DNA of 64,000 nt from Coriaria nepalensis (taxonomy: Eukaryota; Streptophyta; Magnoliopsida; Cucurbitales; Coriariaceae), in NCBI GenBank assembly GCA_027186245.1, contig CP114488.1, forward strand, positions 11,203,501 to 11,267,500, read 5' to 3'. The translations under genes were made by a program, and so were the position numbers. Shown here piece by piece: positions 47,915 to 58,473 of this stretch. The notes beneath the pieces were generated by a model. That model ran no database searches. It was not told the origin of the DNA and saw only the letters and a program-made list of their open reading frames with translations. Positions within the stretch are counted from its first letter, which is position 1, and the number at the start of each line of letters is the position of its first letter.

Positions 47915-48659
47915 AATTCCGAAAAAATTCTCTTGGTGGGTCCTTTTCATTTACATCACTTCACGTGCCTAGAGCAATGCCAAAATTCTCTCAAAAGTTT
48001 ATAAAAAAAAAAAAAAATGAGATGAAATTGCAAAAAAATATATTAATAGGATCGAATTTATAATTTTTTACTATTAATGTGTTATTATTTAAATTATGAT
48101 TTTACATGTATAATAAATAATAAATATTAATATGTTTAAAGTTTATCATATAAATTTTAATAATTTAAAAAAATCGAAATAACTGTATTTAAAATAAAAA
48201 ATTATATATCAATTAAAAAATTATAGAATAAATTTGTAAAAATAAAAGAGATTAAAAATTAAATTAACTAAGGTTAAAAAAAAATTACCAAAATGATTAA
48301 AATCATTGGTTGGTAGGATTAGTGATTACACTCAGATAGTCGCAGTGCCAACTGGCAAAGCAAGTGAAACAGCTGTGGCCTGCCACACGTACAACAGTGG
48401 ACCCAAGCCTTATGTCTTCTAATTTCCGCAACGGCATTTTTTTCTTTTTTATCAAAAGGATAATTTTAAAAAATTTATCCCCTCAATCCCACGTGTCAAA
48501 CAATGTGGCAGATGACGTGGGGGGTCCTTGTAGCTATACTGTATAGCTTGTCACTTGCAAAAGAAGCCAGAGGAAGTGACTATATATAAAAGAACACTCC
48601 TTTCCATTTCATAGAACGAGTAGAGAGAAACATCTTCATCTGCCCTCTGGCTCTCTCCC
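47915..48659. promoter_or_regulatory. XTH8 promoter region
   Basis: Strongly AT-rich until about 48300, then the XTH promoter. It has a CCACGTGTC G-box-like element at about 48489-48497 and ATGACGTGG near 48512. The TATA box TATATATAAA at 48580-48590 lies about 70 bp before the ATG. Confidence 0.6.
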
Positions 48660-49848
48660 ATGGCTGTTTCAGTCTCAGTCTCAGTCAGTAAGATGTCTGT
48701 TCTTCTTCTTGGGTTCTTTGTGGGTATGTCAATGGTGGGTTGGGTCAGCCCAGCAAAGTTTGATGAACTTTTTCAGCCCACTTGGGCCACTGACCATTTC
48801 ATCTACGAAGGAGATCTTCTCAAGCTGAAACTTGACCATTATTCTGGTAAAAACATTTTCTCACCATCATTTATGGCTAAGTTTTGTCTTGGATAATAAA
48901 TTATTACTTAAACAAATTCAGGTGCTGGTTTTCAATCCAAGAACAAGTCATTGTTTGGGAAAGTAACTGTCCAGATCAAGCTTATAGAAGGCGACTCCGC
49001 TGGAACTGTCACCGCATTTTATGTAATTAAAAAGAAAAACCATGAAATTGGAAATTTTGCTTTGATCATCTTGAATCCTGCTGATTCAATCATCCTTTCT
49101 ATAAATGCAGTTAGCATCAGACGGTCCTAATCATAACGAGTTTGATTTCGAGTTCCTAGGGAACACCACAGGAGAACCTTACTCTGTCCAGACCAATGTG
49201 TATGTAAATGGTGTTGGCAACAGAGAGCAGAGGCTAAACCTCTGGTTTGATCCCACCAAGGATTTTCACTCTTACTCTATTTTCTGGAACCAGCGTCAAG
49301 TAACGTAAGGGCCCCACAAAAATTACGTACGTAATCAATTGAGATTAATGTACAATAATTTGTGTTTGTGTTTGTGTTGTTGTTTGATCAGATTCCTAGT
49401 GGATGAGACACCAATTAGAGTACACAGCAACATGGAAAAGAAAGGTCTTGCCTTCCCAAACAACCAGCCAATGGGAGTGTACAGTTCAATATGGAATGCA
49501 GATGATTGGGCCACTCAGGGTGGCAGAATCAAAACCGATTGGTCCCACGCGCCATTTATAGCTACCTACAGAGGCTTTCATATCGACGCTTGCGACTGTC
49601 CGGTAACGGTTGCAGCTGCCGAGAATGTGAGGAGGTGCACCAATATTGGTGGCAGTGGCAGTGGCCGGAACAAGAAGAAGCAGTATTGGTGGGATCGGCC
49701 TACAATGGGTGAGCTTAGTTTGCACCAGAGCCACCAGCTCATGTGGGTCCGGGCTCACCATATTGTCTACGATTATTGCACTGATACTGCTCGGTTTCAC
49801 GTTACTCCGATCGAGTGCGTTCACCACCACCATGTCCACCACCACTAG
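48660..49848 (+). CDS. XTH8: xyloglucan endotransglucosylase/hydrolase, XTH8 type
   Basis: GH16 cell-wall enzyme that cuts and rejoins xyloglucan. Exons 48660-48846, 48922-49022, 49111-49304 and 49392-49848 give 312 residues. A signal peptide spans about 1-32. The catalytic site is [10 protein letters not shown], with the XTH8-type NEF variant of the usual DEIDFEFLG, followed at once by the N-glycosylation site NTT. Other motifs are [38 protein letters not shown] and the XET C-terminal domain ([20 protein letters not shown], then YDYCTD...PIEC). Compared with the Arabidopsis protein I recall, it has an extra [11 protein letters not shown] loop before the WWDRP segment and a C-terminal HHHHVHHH tail. 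Catalytic glutamates are present. It has its own TATA box and is intact. Confidence 0.93.
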
Positions 49849-51248
49849 TGGTGGCTATCCTAGCTACCAAGAGGATGATCAGATCATGTACGATAATTAT
49901 ATGAATTCTTATGCATTTGTTTGTTTCCTGTTGTGGTTGTTGTACAGATGTATGATGAATGAAGTTTTATTAATTCATGTTTCAACATTTTCTCTTTCTA
50001 GATCAATCGATATTTTACTATAACACATTCACTGTGGCGTGGCCTGAAAGATAGGGCAGACATAATCAACGAATTAAAGGTGAAACTCATTTACTCACGG
50101 GCTGGCCGAGCCTGGGACCCAGAGGAGGAAAATCAGGGCCATAGGTCAGTGTGAGTCAATGTGTAGAGACTAGAGGGTAGATGCTATTTTGGACGAAAAT
50201 TGAAATGAGGGGAGGAAAATACAAAAGAAGTTAAATCATGGGGTCAACTCTACGAGATCAAAATTGACGCAACCGGAATGAGAGGAATTTATTAAGAATT
50301 TCTGGATTTAAATTTAATATTTCATTGTCCGTTCTGCTCCATAAAGAAGCTTTATGCAAATTACATTATTGAAGAGGTTATTAATTATTATTACATTATG
50401 TTGTATAGATACATTCGACCATATACCCTCACATTGTGAGGTGATGTACCCGGGGGAGCGTTACGTGTAGATGATGTGTCGCACTAAGTTTATCATATCT
50501 TTCTCTTTCTTGGTCTTCATTTCGAGTTCTCAATTTGCAGGGCACAGATCCCCACTTAACAAAGATAGAAAGCATTGGATGAGTTGAAAATGGAAGCGAT
50601 GGATCAAATCGAGTCGGGTGGTTGCATTGCAAATGCAATATGTATATATAATGTCTATATGTAATGGTCAGTGTCCGAAAGATACAGATACTGGACTAAT
50701 CACTAATTTTATAATTAGACTGATTGATTACAGTTAGTAATTATTATTTTAACATTAAATTATCTACTAACTAACCAACCCCGACCAAACCACTGATCTT
50801 GTAAGTCAAAAGATCAAATTAATATTAGTATCCAGCTACTTCCTCAACTACAGCTAGCTGTGAAAATTCACACGCTTTTGTTTTACTCTGTTTCTTCTCA
50901 ATCAGAAATGAATGGTTTGACCACTTCTCACTGCCGAGTGCTGCCCGTCTCTAATAACTCCAAGGGTAACATCAAACCTGCTAATAGAAAACTGCCATCT
51001 ACAACAACTGCTCCTCTAGGTGTCATCCTCTAACACTATCAGCTGGACCCACCTCTTCGCTTTGACTACGGTGCTTCAAATCTACACGTCCAATGCATTT
51101 TTCCCTCTATATATTCAAAACCCAAGTTCCTCTCTTTACAGTCTGATTCAATTTCTCTTATACTCTCTTCTCGCTTTCTCTGTCTAGAATCTAAGACAAT
51201 CCCAGAAACCGGGGATTCCTCTGTTTTTGTAAGCACACTATTTCAAAC
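49849..51248. other. intergenic region
   Basis: XTH8 3' flank and the promoter of the next small gene. A TATATAT element at 51108-51115 lies about 135 bp upstream of its ATG. No other gene is visible. Confidence 0.6.
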
Positions 51249-51599
51249 ATGACTAAGATTTGTCTGCTCTGCTTCATTCTAGTTGAGATCTTAGCGATCC
51301 AAGTAATGGGTAAGGATTCTGAGAGCTTCGGTACGAACCCATCTGAGATCAACGCTGAAAATTTGGATGCGGTGGCAGGAATTGCAAATCCACCTATCTC
51401 CAAGTTTAATGAAGGATCAATTGTAGAGGCAGAGGCTCCTGGAATCAGACGTTTGGGAAAGCATCACACCGACAAGTCCGTCGCCGGCGGCGGTGTTATC
51501 ATCGGCGGCCTCGTCACCGCCATATTCGCCGCCGTTTTTTGCTACATTCGAGTTACTGGAAGAAATAAGGGAGCCGAGACAGCGCAGTCTCATACATGA
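51249..51599 (+). CDS. small secreted/membrane protein (116 aa), unknown function
   Basis: Single-exon ORF. Residues 1-21 form a signal peptide (ICLLCFILVEILAIQVMG). A polar, acidic region follows (ESFGTNPSEINAENLDAVAG) and a short basic stretch (GIRRLGKHHTDKS). A glycine-rich transmembrane segment, GGGVIIGGLVTAIFAAVFCY, lies at about 80-100, and the tail RVTGRNKGAETAQSHT is basic and then polar. It is probably a type I single-pass membrane protein. GC rises in the TM-coding part, as expected for real coding sequence, and a TATA-like box lies upstream. I do not recognise the family. Confidence 0.7.
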   Translation: MTKICLLCFILVEILAIQVMGKDSESFGTNPSEINAENLDAVAGIANPPISKFNEGSIVEAEAPGIRRLGKHHTDKSVAGGGVIIGGLVTAIFAAVFCYIRVTGRNKGAETAQSHT

Positions 51600-53344
51600 G
51601 CACTCAAGGAAATTCGGATTTATCATATATTCATGTATTCTTTTTATTCATTTGAAATTTTTTACGAGAACGATGGTGTAAATACTAGACTTTAGTTCTA
51701 TATCTCTTCTTCTAAAAACAAAAATAAATAAAAATTACTTAAGGTAATTAGCCCCACTGTGAGAGATCCTAGCCACTGCTAAGGAGCACAAGTTAGACTT
51801 AAATTGTTACAGATTTGTAATGTGCTCTTGATCATGCGAAAAGAATACCTGTAGAATGACAAGCAAGGTAAGAGGATACCACAGCACCGGCAAACCCATA
51901 TCCAAGTAGCTGAGATCTTTCGACATAATTACGTTGATGGGTGTTATTAAACAACACAACTAACATTATAAATATACCCAAGAAAAATTCACCTGAAAAG
52001 TTATAACCGCAAGGAAGATTGCCCAAAAATCTATCTTAATATGGTAGAAAACCTTCATCAGGGGTAGAAGAGATAAGGCATATGGGTCATTGTAAGCTAT
52101 TAGTTACCATATTAAGATAGGGAAAGTTTTTTTCTTTTTGGAAGAAAGTTGTCGCCTCACTGTTATGGGATATTGTATTAATTGCGAAGTTTGCGTAAAG
52201 GGGGAAAAGCTAGGGAATGGCAATCAATATTCAAGAGATAAGGTAATAAAGCTTCAAAGTTTGTGGATTCCATTTGGTTTTTCACCCCGGATCCCTCTCT
52301 GGCGGAGATCTTGAATAAGGATTTCGATGGTTTTGTGATTTCAGACATTCATGGTGGGTCTAGGGTCAAAAGGTTAGAGATGGGTTTTGTTTGGACTTTA
52401 GCTGTTTTGTGACAATATTGAAAAAACTATCATAAGAGACGGGATTTATAAGAAAAAATTATCTTTTGTCACCTGTATTGTGTAACTGGTACTGATTGAA
52501 ATGAATGTCACGATAGGCTACATCAATATAACCAGTTCATCATCAGATTTATTTTGGCGAGTTAAGTGTTCTTGTTACTAGTACTGTTTGTCATATGATA
52601 ATAGGTGGGGAGTAGGAAACTTTCTTTTCTAGTTATAAAACAAAGAAATTTAATACAGTATTTGTTGTAACCTTTTTTTAGATGCTGATCAGACAAAGAG
52701 GCAGATGCACGTGAAGATAATAATAAATTATCATTTACTCATGGTCACAAAACTAACTCTTGCATAAATTTTAATGACGATACTGTATATTTATCTAAAT
52801 ATTGCCTAGTTGGTTGGGCTGCCATGCGTGCTTCAAGCCTTGAGCATATTGGATTCATTGAATTGATGAAATCTTCCTCCTTTTCATCTGAGGTCCAACA
52901 TCATCTGATCACATATCCCGAATGAGAAAAGCCTACCTGCCCAGTCTCTTAGAGAAAACATACCTTACAGCCCTTACAAAATGGCTTAGACTTAGGACTG
53001 TTGGACCTATTAAATCCCAAGTAAGTATGGAGTAGAAAGTGAAAAGCGATATCATTTGAGTGTTTCTTTTCTCATGCAAGTAGTCACCTCCATAATAGTG
53101 CATGCTGCTTACCTGCAGTATCTTTTTATACAAAATGATAAGATGCAATCAAAAGTTAACGTTACTTGGAACTCTTTTGGTCATTAGGTCCGGTGGGTCG
53201 ACATGTCGGTTGAATCGGAGGTCCAATTCATCTTAATTTTTGCCTGTACAAATTAAAATTCCAGTTCTGATCTTTGCCACTTTCTTTCCCTCTTTACCCC
53301 CCAACCAAGAAAGAATTGACAATTCATCATTTCTAATTCATAAA
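51600..53344. other. intergenic region
   Basis: About 1.7 kb with no supported gene. Short ORFs on both strands (for example 51832-52026 minus and 52933-53148 minus) lack recognisable features. It includes the upstream region of the FLA pseudogene. Confidence 0.55.
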
Positions 53345-54400
53345 ATGGCTTGTTGTTGTTCAAAGTGGTGGCAAGGACCAGTGATCGTCTCCATCTCTGT
53401 CATCTTAGCCTTCATCGCCATTTCCACTGCTCTGCATTTCACTTCTAAAGATATCTTCTTCATCAATCCCAACTAATACACCCATCAACGAAGAGCTCTC
53501 AATCAATGCCTCTAAAGCTATAAGAAAAGCCAGTTTCAATATCATGTCTACTTTCCTTCAGGTCTCACCTGAACTCTTCCTCATCACCAATCAAAACTTA
53601 ACCATATTCGCCATTGAAGACTCGATTTTCTCCAACACCTCCATTCCTCCTCTGCTCTTGAACAATCTCCTCCAATACCAGACCTCTCCTTTCAAGCTTT
53701 CCATGGAGGATCTACTAAACAGCCTCAACGCAGTTGCTTCCGAACCCTTTATCGAGTAAAGAACATAGCACTCACAAGAGTTGATTCCAAAGCAAGATTG
53801 GTTGAAATCAACAATGTACAGATTTCTTACTGAGATTTATTTCTTGGAAAATCCATCTCCATTCACAGAGTTCTTGGACCATTTTCACCAGTCGATCCTC
53901 GTTATGTTTGTCAACAAGGATGGGACCGTTTCATTCAATCACCCGCCTGTGAATTTCTTGAATCAAACCAGACTGCAGAATGGAGAAGAGTTATCAGAAC
54001 ACTTAGTTCAAAGGGTTTTGTTTCTTTCGCAATAGGGTTATGATCCGCTCTTGATGGGATTCTTGAAGAGCACGGAGCTCTGAATTCTGATACAATTTTT
54101 GCTCCTACAAGTTTTCAATTTGTATCATCTCCTTCTTCAATACTGAGGAGAGTTGTGAAGTTCCATCTACTTCCACAGAGGCTTTCTTACGAAGAACTTG
54201 CTTCTTTTCCAGCTAACATTGCTAAGAACACTGGTTCCCGATCAAAACCTTGAGGTGACAGGGGTTTTTAATTTCATGCAAGGGTTGATTATCAATGGAG
54301 TAGAGATTGTCTCGCCCGAAATCCTTTCGTTCGGACAAGTTCATTATTCACAGAATTTCTCAGGTTTTTCAGATTGCAGAGTTACCTCATACATCAAGAT
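53345..54400 (+). pseudogene. fasciclin-like arabinogalactan protein pseudogene (FLA19-21 type)
   Basis: Starts at ATG 53345 with a membrane anchor (GPVIVSISVILAFIAISTAL) and stops at TAA 53474-53476. Coding-like pieces continue in shifting frames: NEELSINASKAIRKASFNIM, SPELFLITNQNLTIFAIEDS, LLLNNLLQYQTSPFKLSMED, then SISIHRVLGPFSPVDPRYVC, a QQGWDRFIQSP piece, LDGILEEHGALNSDTIFAPT, and SSILRRVVKFHLLPQRLSYE followed by ELASFPANI. These are two fasciclin domains with the usual NLTIFA(I/P)xD and DTIFAP motifs. At least three frameshifts and several stops are needed to join them, so it is a pseudogene. The neighbouring genes are clean, so poor sequence quality is an unlikely cause. Confidence 0.85.
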
Positions 54401-54685
54401 AAAGATTAGTTTTTTTTTTGGGGGGGTAATGAATTCAGAGAAATATAGCTGTGAGTATTACTCAGTACTGATTGTAATATGCTAGCACTTGTATCACCAT
54501 TCAATGTAAGAGACAAAACAGAGTTTGAAGACATGATATAGTAGAAGATTCATTCAGAATCTTGATATAATATGTTTTTAAGTTAATCTAAGAAGAACAG
54601 AACTCTGGTTTCAGTTTATTGACAAAGAGAAGAGAGTTCTGGAAAGAAGAATTATAAACGAAGAAGAAACAAATCAATGTTTCCA

Positions 54686-55375
54686 CTATGAAGATCTGGT
54701 TCTCATAATAATTCTTGTCATTTTCAATCCAGTTAGAGTTACATTCACAGCGTTTACGAATTTCGAATTCCTAAACAAATCGATGATTTCTTTTATCTCT
54801 CTATTTCCACATTCTTCAACGACAACCATGCATGTCCCATCGGGTCGAACCGTTCTCTCCATCTCCGATACAAATCGGGTCGGAAACAACGCCTCAGCCA
54901 GATGGGCAGTAAACGCGAAATCAAACGAGTCATCAAAGAAAGGCAAATTATGAGGATCCGCTCGACTCACCAACGGCGGGGAATCAACCAGTTCGACTCC
55001 GGTAACGTCGTCGACTCCCATTTCGGTAAGAGCCATGACCTCCTGTCCTGCACCGGCGGAAATGCAGATCACTTTCGATTGGTTGTTGAGAAGACCTAGA
55101 TCTTGAGCTGCTCGAAACAATTCCGTGAAGGAAGAAACTTTCTTCTTCCAGACTTTACTCGACCATAATCGCCTGTTCTTCTTTTCGATCGATACGAGCT
55201 CGCGAGGGGAGTGATCGCATGAAGATTTGGGGAATTTGAGGTGAGATTTGGGAGGTGCGTCTTCCGGAACGCAGGTTTCAGGAGTTTGGAGGAAGATGGA
55301 GAGGATAGTCAAGGTTGCTATAGTAATTGCAGCGAACGATAGCCTGTTCAGAAAAGCCTGTATGTGATGGTCCAT
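54686..55375 (-). CDS. membrane-anchored SAM-dependent methyltransferase-like protein
   Basis: Single-exon protein of 229 residues from ATG 55375. A hydrophobic segment at about 14-30 (FAAITIATLTILSIFLQ) suggests a signal anchor. The Rossmann-like methyltransferase core has VICISAGAGQEVMALTEMGV (motif I), DDVTGVELVDSPPLV (acidic ribose-binding position) and NLPFFDDSFDFAFTAHLAEA (post-motif), then ERTVRPDGTCMVVVEECG. This is the type-11 methyltransferase layout found in many plant proteins of unknown substrate. An in-frame ATG 20 codons upstream lies in the shared promoter, and the chosen start is the more likely one. It is head-to-head with the PPR gene, with 177 bp between starts. Confidence 0.85.
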   Translation of the reverse strand: MDHHIQAFLNRLSFAAITIATLTILSIFLQTPETCVPEDAPPKSHLKFPKSSCDHSPRELVSIEKKNRRLWSSKVWKKKVSSFTELFRAAQDLGLLNNQSKVICISAGAGQEVMALTEMGVDDVTGVELVDSPPLVSRADPHNLPFFDDSFDFAFTAHLAEALFPTRFVSEMERTVRPDGTCMVVVEECGNREIKEIIDLFRNSKFVNAVNVTLTGLKMTRIIMRTRSS

Positions 55376-55552
55376 TTTTCCTGTTTGTTTCCCAGGAAAA
55401 TAAATGCAGAATGGAAAGTGAGATGGAATGCTCAAAAGGCTCCTGCTGCTATCGACGTTATGATTGGGCTACAAGGCCGACAATAGGCCCAATGGGCTTT
55501 CCTTTTCTGTTATTGTTAACTAACTTTTCATGATTCAGTTATTTTTCTTTTC
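55376..55552. promoter_or_regulatory. bidirectional promoter with three site II motifs
   Basis: The 177 bp between divergent start codons hold TGGGCT (55465-55470), AGGCCCA (55485-55491) and TGGGCT (55493-55498). Clustered site II elements are typical of promoters for organelle-protein genes, which suits the PPR gene. Joint use by both genes is inferred. Confidence 0.65.
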
Positions 55553-57790
55553 ATGGCTCTGAGCTACTCGCTCCCTTGCAAATTCCGTAACCAGTTTATC
55601 TCTATGTTTTTTCTTCCCGCCAGAAAATTCCAGCTGTTTAATATTTCAACGGTAAAATCATCTGAGATTCCCGTTTTCCTAGTTGTTTTTTTCAGACAAT
55701 TTTTATCATCACCGCTTCCTCAAGAAACCTCATTTGAGGATGACAATCTCTACGCTAGCTTCGATCGAAATTCATTGTACACAAATCTAATTGACAGTTC
55801 TTCCCACAAACATCATTTGGATCAACTGCATACCCGTTTAGTTGTCTTTGGATTACATCAGAATGGTTTCTTAGTGACCAAACATGTAAATGCAAGGTTG
55901 AATATTGGGGATATTAGTTATGCACGTAAAGTGTTCGATGAATTTCCCAAACCTGATTTATTCTTGTGGAATGCAATCATTAGAGGTTATTCTCGCCTCA
56001 ATATGTTTTCTGATGCTATTGTAATGTATGCTAGGATGCAAAAGGCAGGAATCAGGCCAGATTGCTTAACATTCCCTCATGTTCTCAAAGCGTGTGGGGG
56101 TATTTTGGAGATTGAAATAGGCAAGCAGGTTCATGGGCAGATTTTCAGACATGGGTTTGAATCAGATGTGTTTATGCAAAACAGTTTGATGGCTTTATAT
56201 ACTAAATCTAGTCAAATCAAGCTTGCCCGGATCGTGTTCTATGAGTTATCTGATAGGACCATTGTTTCATGGACGATTATGATTTCGGGGTATGCCCAGA
56301 ATGGCATGCCTGTGGAAGCATTGAGGATTTTCAAGCAAATGAGAGAAAGTAATATCAAGGCTGATTGGATTACTCTTGTGAGTGTTTTGAGGGCTTATAC
56401 TGATATTGAAGATTTAGAACAAGGGAAGTCTGTTCATGGATTTTTGATCAAAATGGGACTAGAATACGAACCTGATTTGCTTATTTCACTTACTACCATG
56501 TATGCAAAATCTGGGCAAGTGAAAGTGGCAAGATTTTTCTTTGATCAGATGGAAAAACTAGATGTAATTCTATGGAATGCAATGATTTCTGGTTATGCGA
56601 AGAACGGCCATGCAGAGGAAGCTATTGGGCTTTTCCGTAAGATGATTTCCATGAACATCGGAACCGATTCTGTTACTGTGAGATCTGCTATTTCAGCATG
56701 TGCTCAGGTGGGGTCCCTTGAACTAGCAAAATGGATGGATGATTATATCTGTAATAAGAATGAGTTCAAAGATGATGCTTTTGTCAGCACTGCTCTTATA
56801 GACATGCACGCAAAATGTGGAAACCTGAATTCTGCTCGTAGAGTTTTTAATAGAACGCAAGATAAAGATGCTGTCTTATGGAGTGCAATGGTTATGGGTT
56901 ATGGATTGCATGGTCTAGGCCGAGAAGCCATCGCTCTTTACCATGAAATGAAGCAAGCCGGGGCCCGTCCAAACAACGTCACTTATATCGGGCTTCTCAC
57001 GGCCTGCAATCATTCAGGCCTTGTTGAAGAAGGATGGGAGCTTTTCCTCTGCATGAAAAACGATGGGGTCGAGCCTCGAAACGAGCATTATTCTTGTGTG
57101 GTCAATCTTCTGGGCCGGGCTGGATATTTAGATCGAGCTTACGATTTTATAATGAACATGCCGATCCAACCTGGGGTAAGCGTTTGGGGGGCCCTTTTGA
57201 GTGCTTGTAAGATCCATAAACAGGTGCAATTAGGAGAATATGCAGCAGAAAAGCTATTCTCATTAGACCCTTATAATACAGGGCACTATGTGCTGCTTTC
57301 AAACATTTATGCATCAGCTCGAATGTGGGACCATGTAGCAAAGATTCGAATATTAATGAGAGAAAAGGGTCTAAGTAAGGACCTTGGATATAGTTCGATT
57401 GAGATTAACGGAAAGCTTCAAGCTTTTCAAATTGGTGATAAGTCTCATCCTCGGTCTAAGGAAATTTTCGAGGAGCTTGACAGGCTAGAGAGGAGGCTAA
57501 AAGAGGTGGGGTATGTTGCTAATAAGGAATCTGTTCTTCATGATTTGAATGATGAAGAGATTGAGGAGAATCTTTGTAATCATAGTGAGAGGGTGGCAAT
57601 TGCTTATGGGCTTATCAGTACTGTTCCTGGAACTACTCTCAGAATAACTAAAAATCTTAGAGCGTGTGTTAATTGTCATTCTGCAACTAAGCTTATATCG
57701 AAGCTTGTCAGTAGAGAAATCATTGTCCGGGATGCTAATCGATTTCATCATTTCAAGGATGGGTTTTGTTCTTGTGGAGATTATTGGTGA
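55553..57790 (+). CDS. MEF22: DYW-type PPR RNA-editing factor (MEF22-like)
   Basis: Intronless 745-residue pentatricopeptide repeat protein of the PLS-DYW class, which binds a specific organelle transcript and supports C-to-U editing. A presequence of about 80 residues with a basic N-terminus suggests mitochondrial import. P, L and S repeats span about 110-560 (for example LFLWNAIIRGYSRLNMFSDA and ILWNAMISGYAKNGHAEEAI). The E/E+ region is at about 560-650 (GVSVWGALLSACKIHKQVQL). The DYW deaminase domain shows HSERVAIAYGLI (zinc-binding H and catalytic E), CVNCHSATK and the ending CSCGDYW. All deaminase residues are present. Overall sequence matches Arabidopsis At3g12770 (MEF22) as I recall it. 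The start ATG is the first in frame and lies beside site II motifs. Confidence 0.92.
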   Translation: MALSYSLPCKFRNQFISMFFLPARKFQLFNISTVKSSEIPVFLVVFFRQFLSSPLPQETSFEDDNLYASFDRNSLYTNLIDSSSHKHHLDQLHTRLVVFGLHQNGFLVTKHVNARLNIGDISYARKVFDEFPKPDLFLWNAIIRGYSRLNMFSDAIVMYARMQKAGIRPDCLTFPHVLKACGGILEIEIGKQVHGQIFRHGFESDVFMQNSLMALYTKSSQIKLARIVFYELSDRTIVSWTIMISGYAQNGMPVEALRIFKQMRESNIKADWITLVSVLRAYTDIEDLEQGKSVHGFLIKMGLEYEPDLLISLTTMYAKSGQVKVARFFFDQMEKLDVILWNAMISGYAKNGHAEEAIGLFRKMISMNIGTDSVTVRSAISACAQVGSLELAKWMDDYICNKNEFKDDAFVSTALIDMHAKCGNLNSARRVFNRTQDKDAVLWSAMVMGYGLHGLGREAIALYHEMKQAGARPNNVTYIGLLTACNHSGLVEEGWELFLCMKNDGVEPRNEHYSCVVNLLGRAGYLDRAYDFIMNMPIQPGVSVWGALLSACKIHKQVQLGEYAAEKLFSLDPYNTGHYVLLSNIYASARMWDHVAKIRILMREKGLSKDLGYSSIEINGKLQAFQIGDKSHPRSKEIFEELDRLERRLKEVGYVANKESVLHDLNDEEIEENLCNHSERVAIAYGLISTVPGTTLRITKNLRACVNCHSATKLISKLVSREIIVRDANRFHHFKDGFCSCGDYW

Positions 57791-58113
57791 CGAGTCAGGC
57801 TTGTTTTAATAAAAGGTAGTTCCCCCCCTCCATCAAGTTAGTTCACCTTTACACCTTGATATATTGCTGTAAATAATCTCATATGATAACCATGAACAAA
57901 TAGGGATAATCACATAGGAATTTGAACGAGTACACGAGTTGCACTTGATGATATCCATTCCTGATTAATTGATATACAAAATATTCATATGTTTTCATCG
58001 CTGAACGAGTAATAAATTTCAATTTCAGGAACAAGATATAAAAGTGATCTAAAAAGGTTGAAGATTTGGTTAAAGATCCTGCCTGGTGGGGTATCTATTC
58101 ATCATAGTGAGAA
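57791..58113. other. convergent intergenic region
   Basis: 3' flanks of the PPR gene (+) and the EF-hand gene (-). Nothing else is visible. Confidence 0.7.
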
Positions 58114-58473
58114 TCAGGATCTTTGGAATTCCTTGTCCAATGAATCTTGAAGCCAAAACAAGGAATCTTGCATCAACTCGGGGCTCAATCTGAACATTAA
58201 TACACAAAACTCCATCTGATTTAGAGCACCATCACCATCCAAATCCCCCTCCTGCATCATGTTCACAAGCTGTTCCTCTTCCAAATCTTGCAGACCCAGA
58301 AGCTGAGAATTCTTTCTTAAGCTTTCCAAAGTGATCACTCCCTTGTCTCTGTCCGTGAGCAGAAAAAACCCATTACACAGCTCCTCTATCAGCCCCTCAC
58401 CACCCAGTTTATCCGCCATTAGAGGGAGAAAATCTTGAAAACCAGAAGCTTCCTTTTCGCCTGCTCCTGGCAT
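58114..58473 (-). CDS. PBP1: PBP1/KIC-like single EF-hand calcium sensor
   Basis: Single-exon protein of 119 residues. It has the family core GFQDFLPLMADKLGGEGLIE, LCNGFFLLTDRDKGVITLES, and one canonical EF-hand loop DLDGDGALNQME at about 74-85, followed by FCVLMFRLSPELMQDSLFWL. The earlier loop is degenerate. PINOID-binding protein 1 and KIC are calcium sensors that regulate the PINOID kinase and the kinesin KCBP. The GGEGLI and NQMEFCVLMFRLSPxLM segments favour PBP1 over KIC. A TATAAATA box lies about 95 bp upstream. Confidence 0.9.
   Translation of the reverse strand: MPGAGEKEASGFQDFLPLMADKLGGEGLIEELCNGFFLLTDRDKGVITLESLRKNSQLLGLQDLEEEQLVNMMQEGDLDGDGALNQMEFCVLMFRLSPELMQDSLFWLQDSLDKEFQRS

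Noticed and set aside
49486..49845. 119-codon minus-strand ORF
   Set aside because: Shadow of the last XTH8 exon; its apparent valine/alanine pattern mirrors the His codons and conserved motifs on the plus strand.
54686..55435. longer methyltransferase starting at 55435
   Set aside because: The extra 20 residues would come from the shared promoter region and place a polar stretch before the signal anchor; the ATG at 55375 is more natural.
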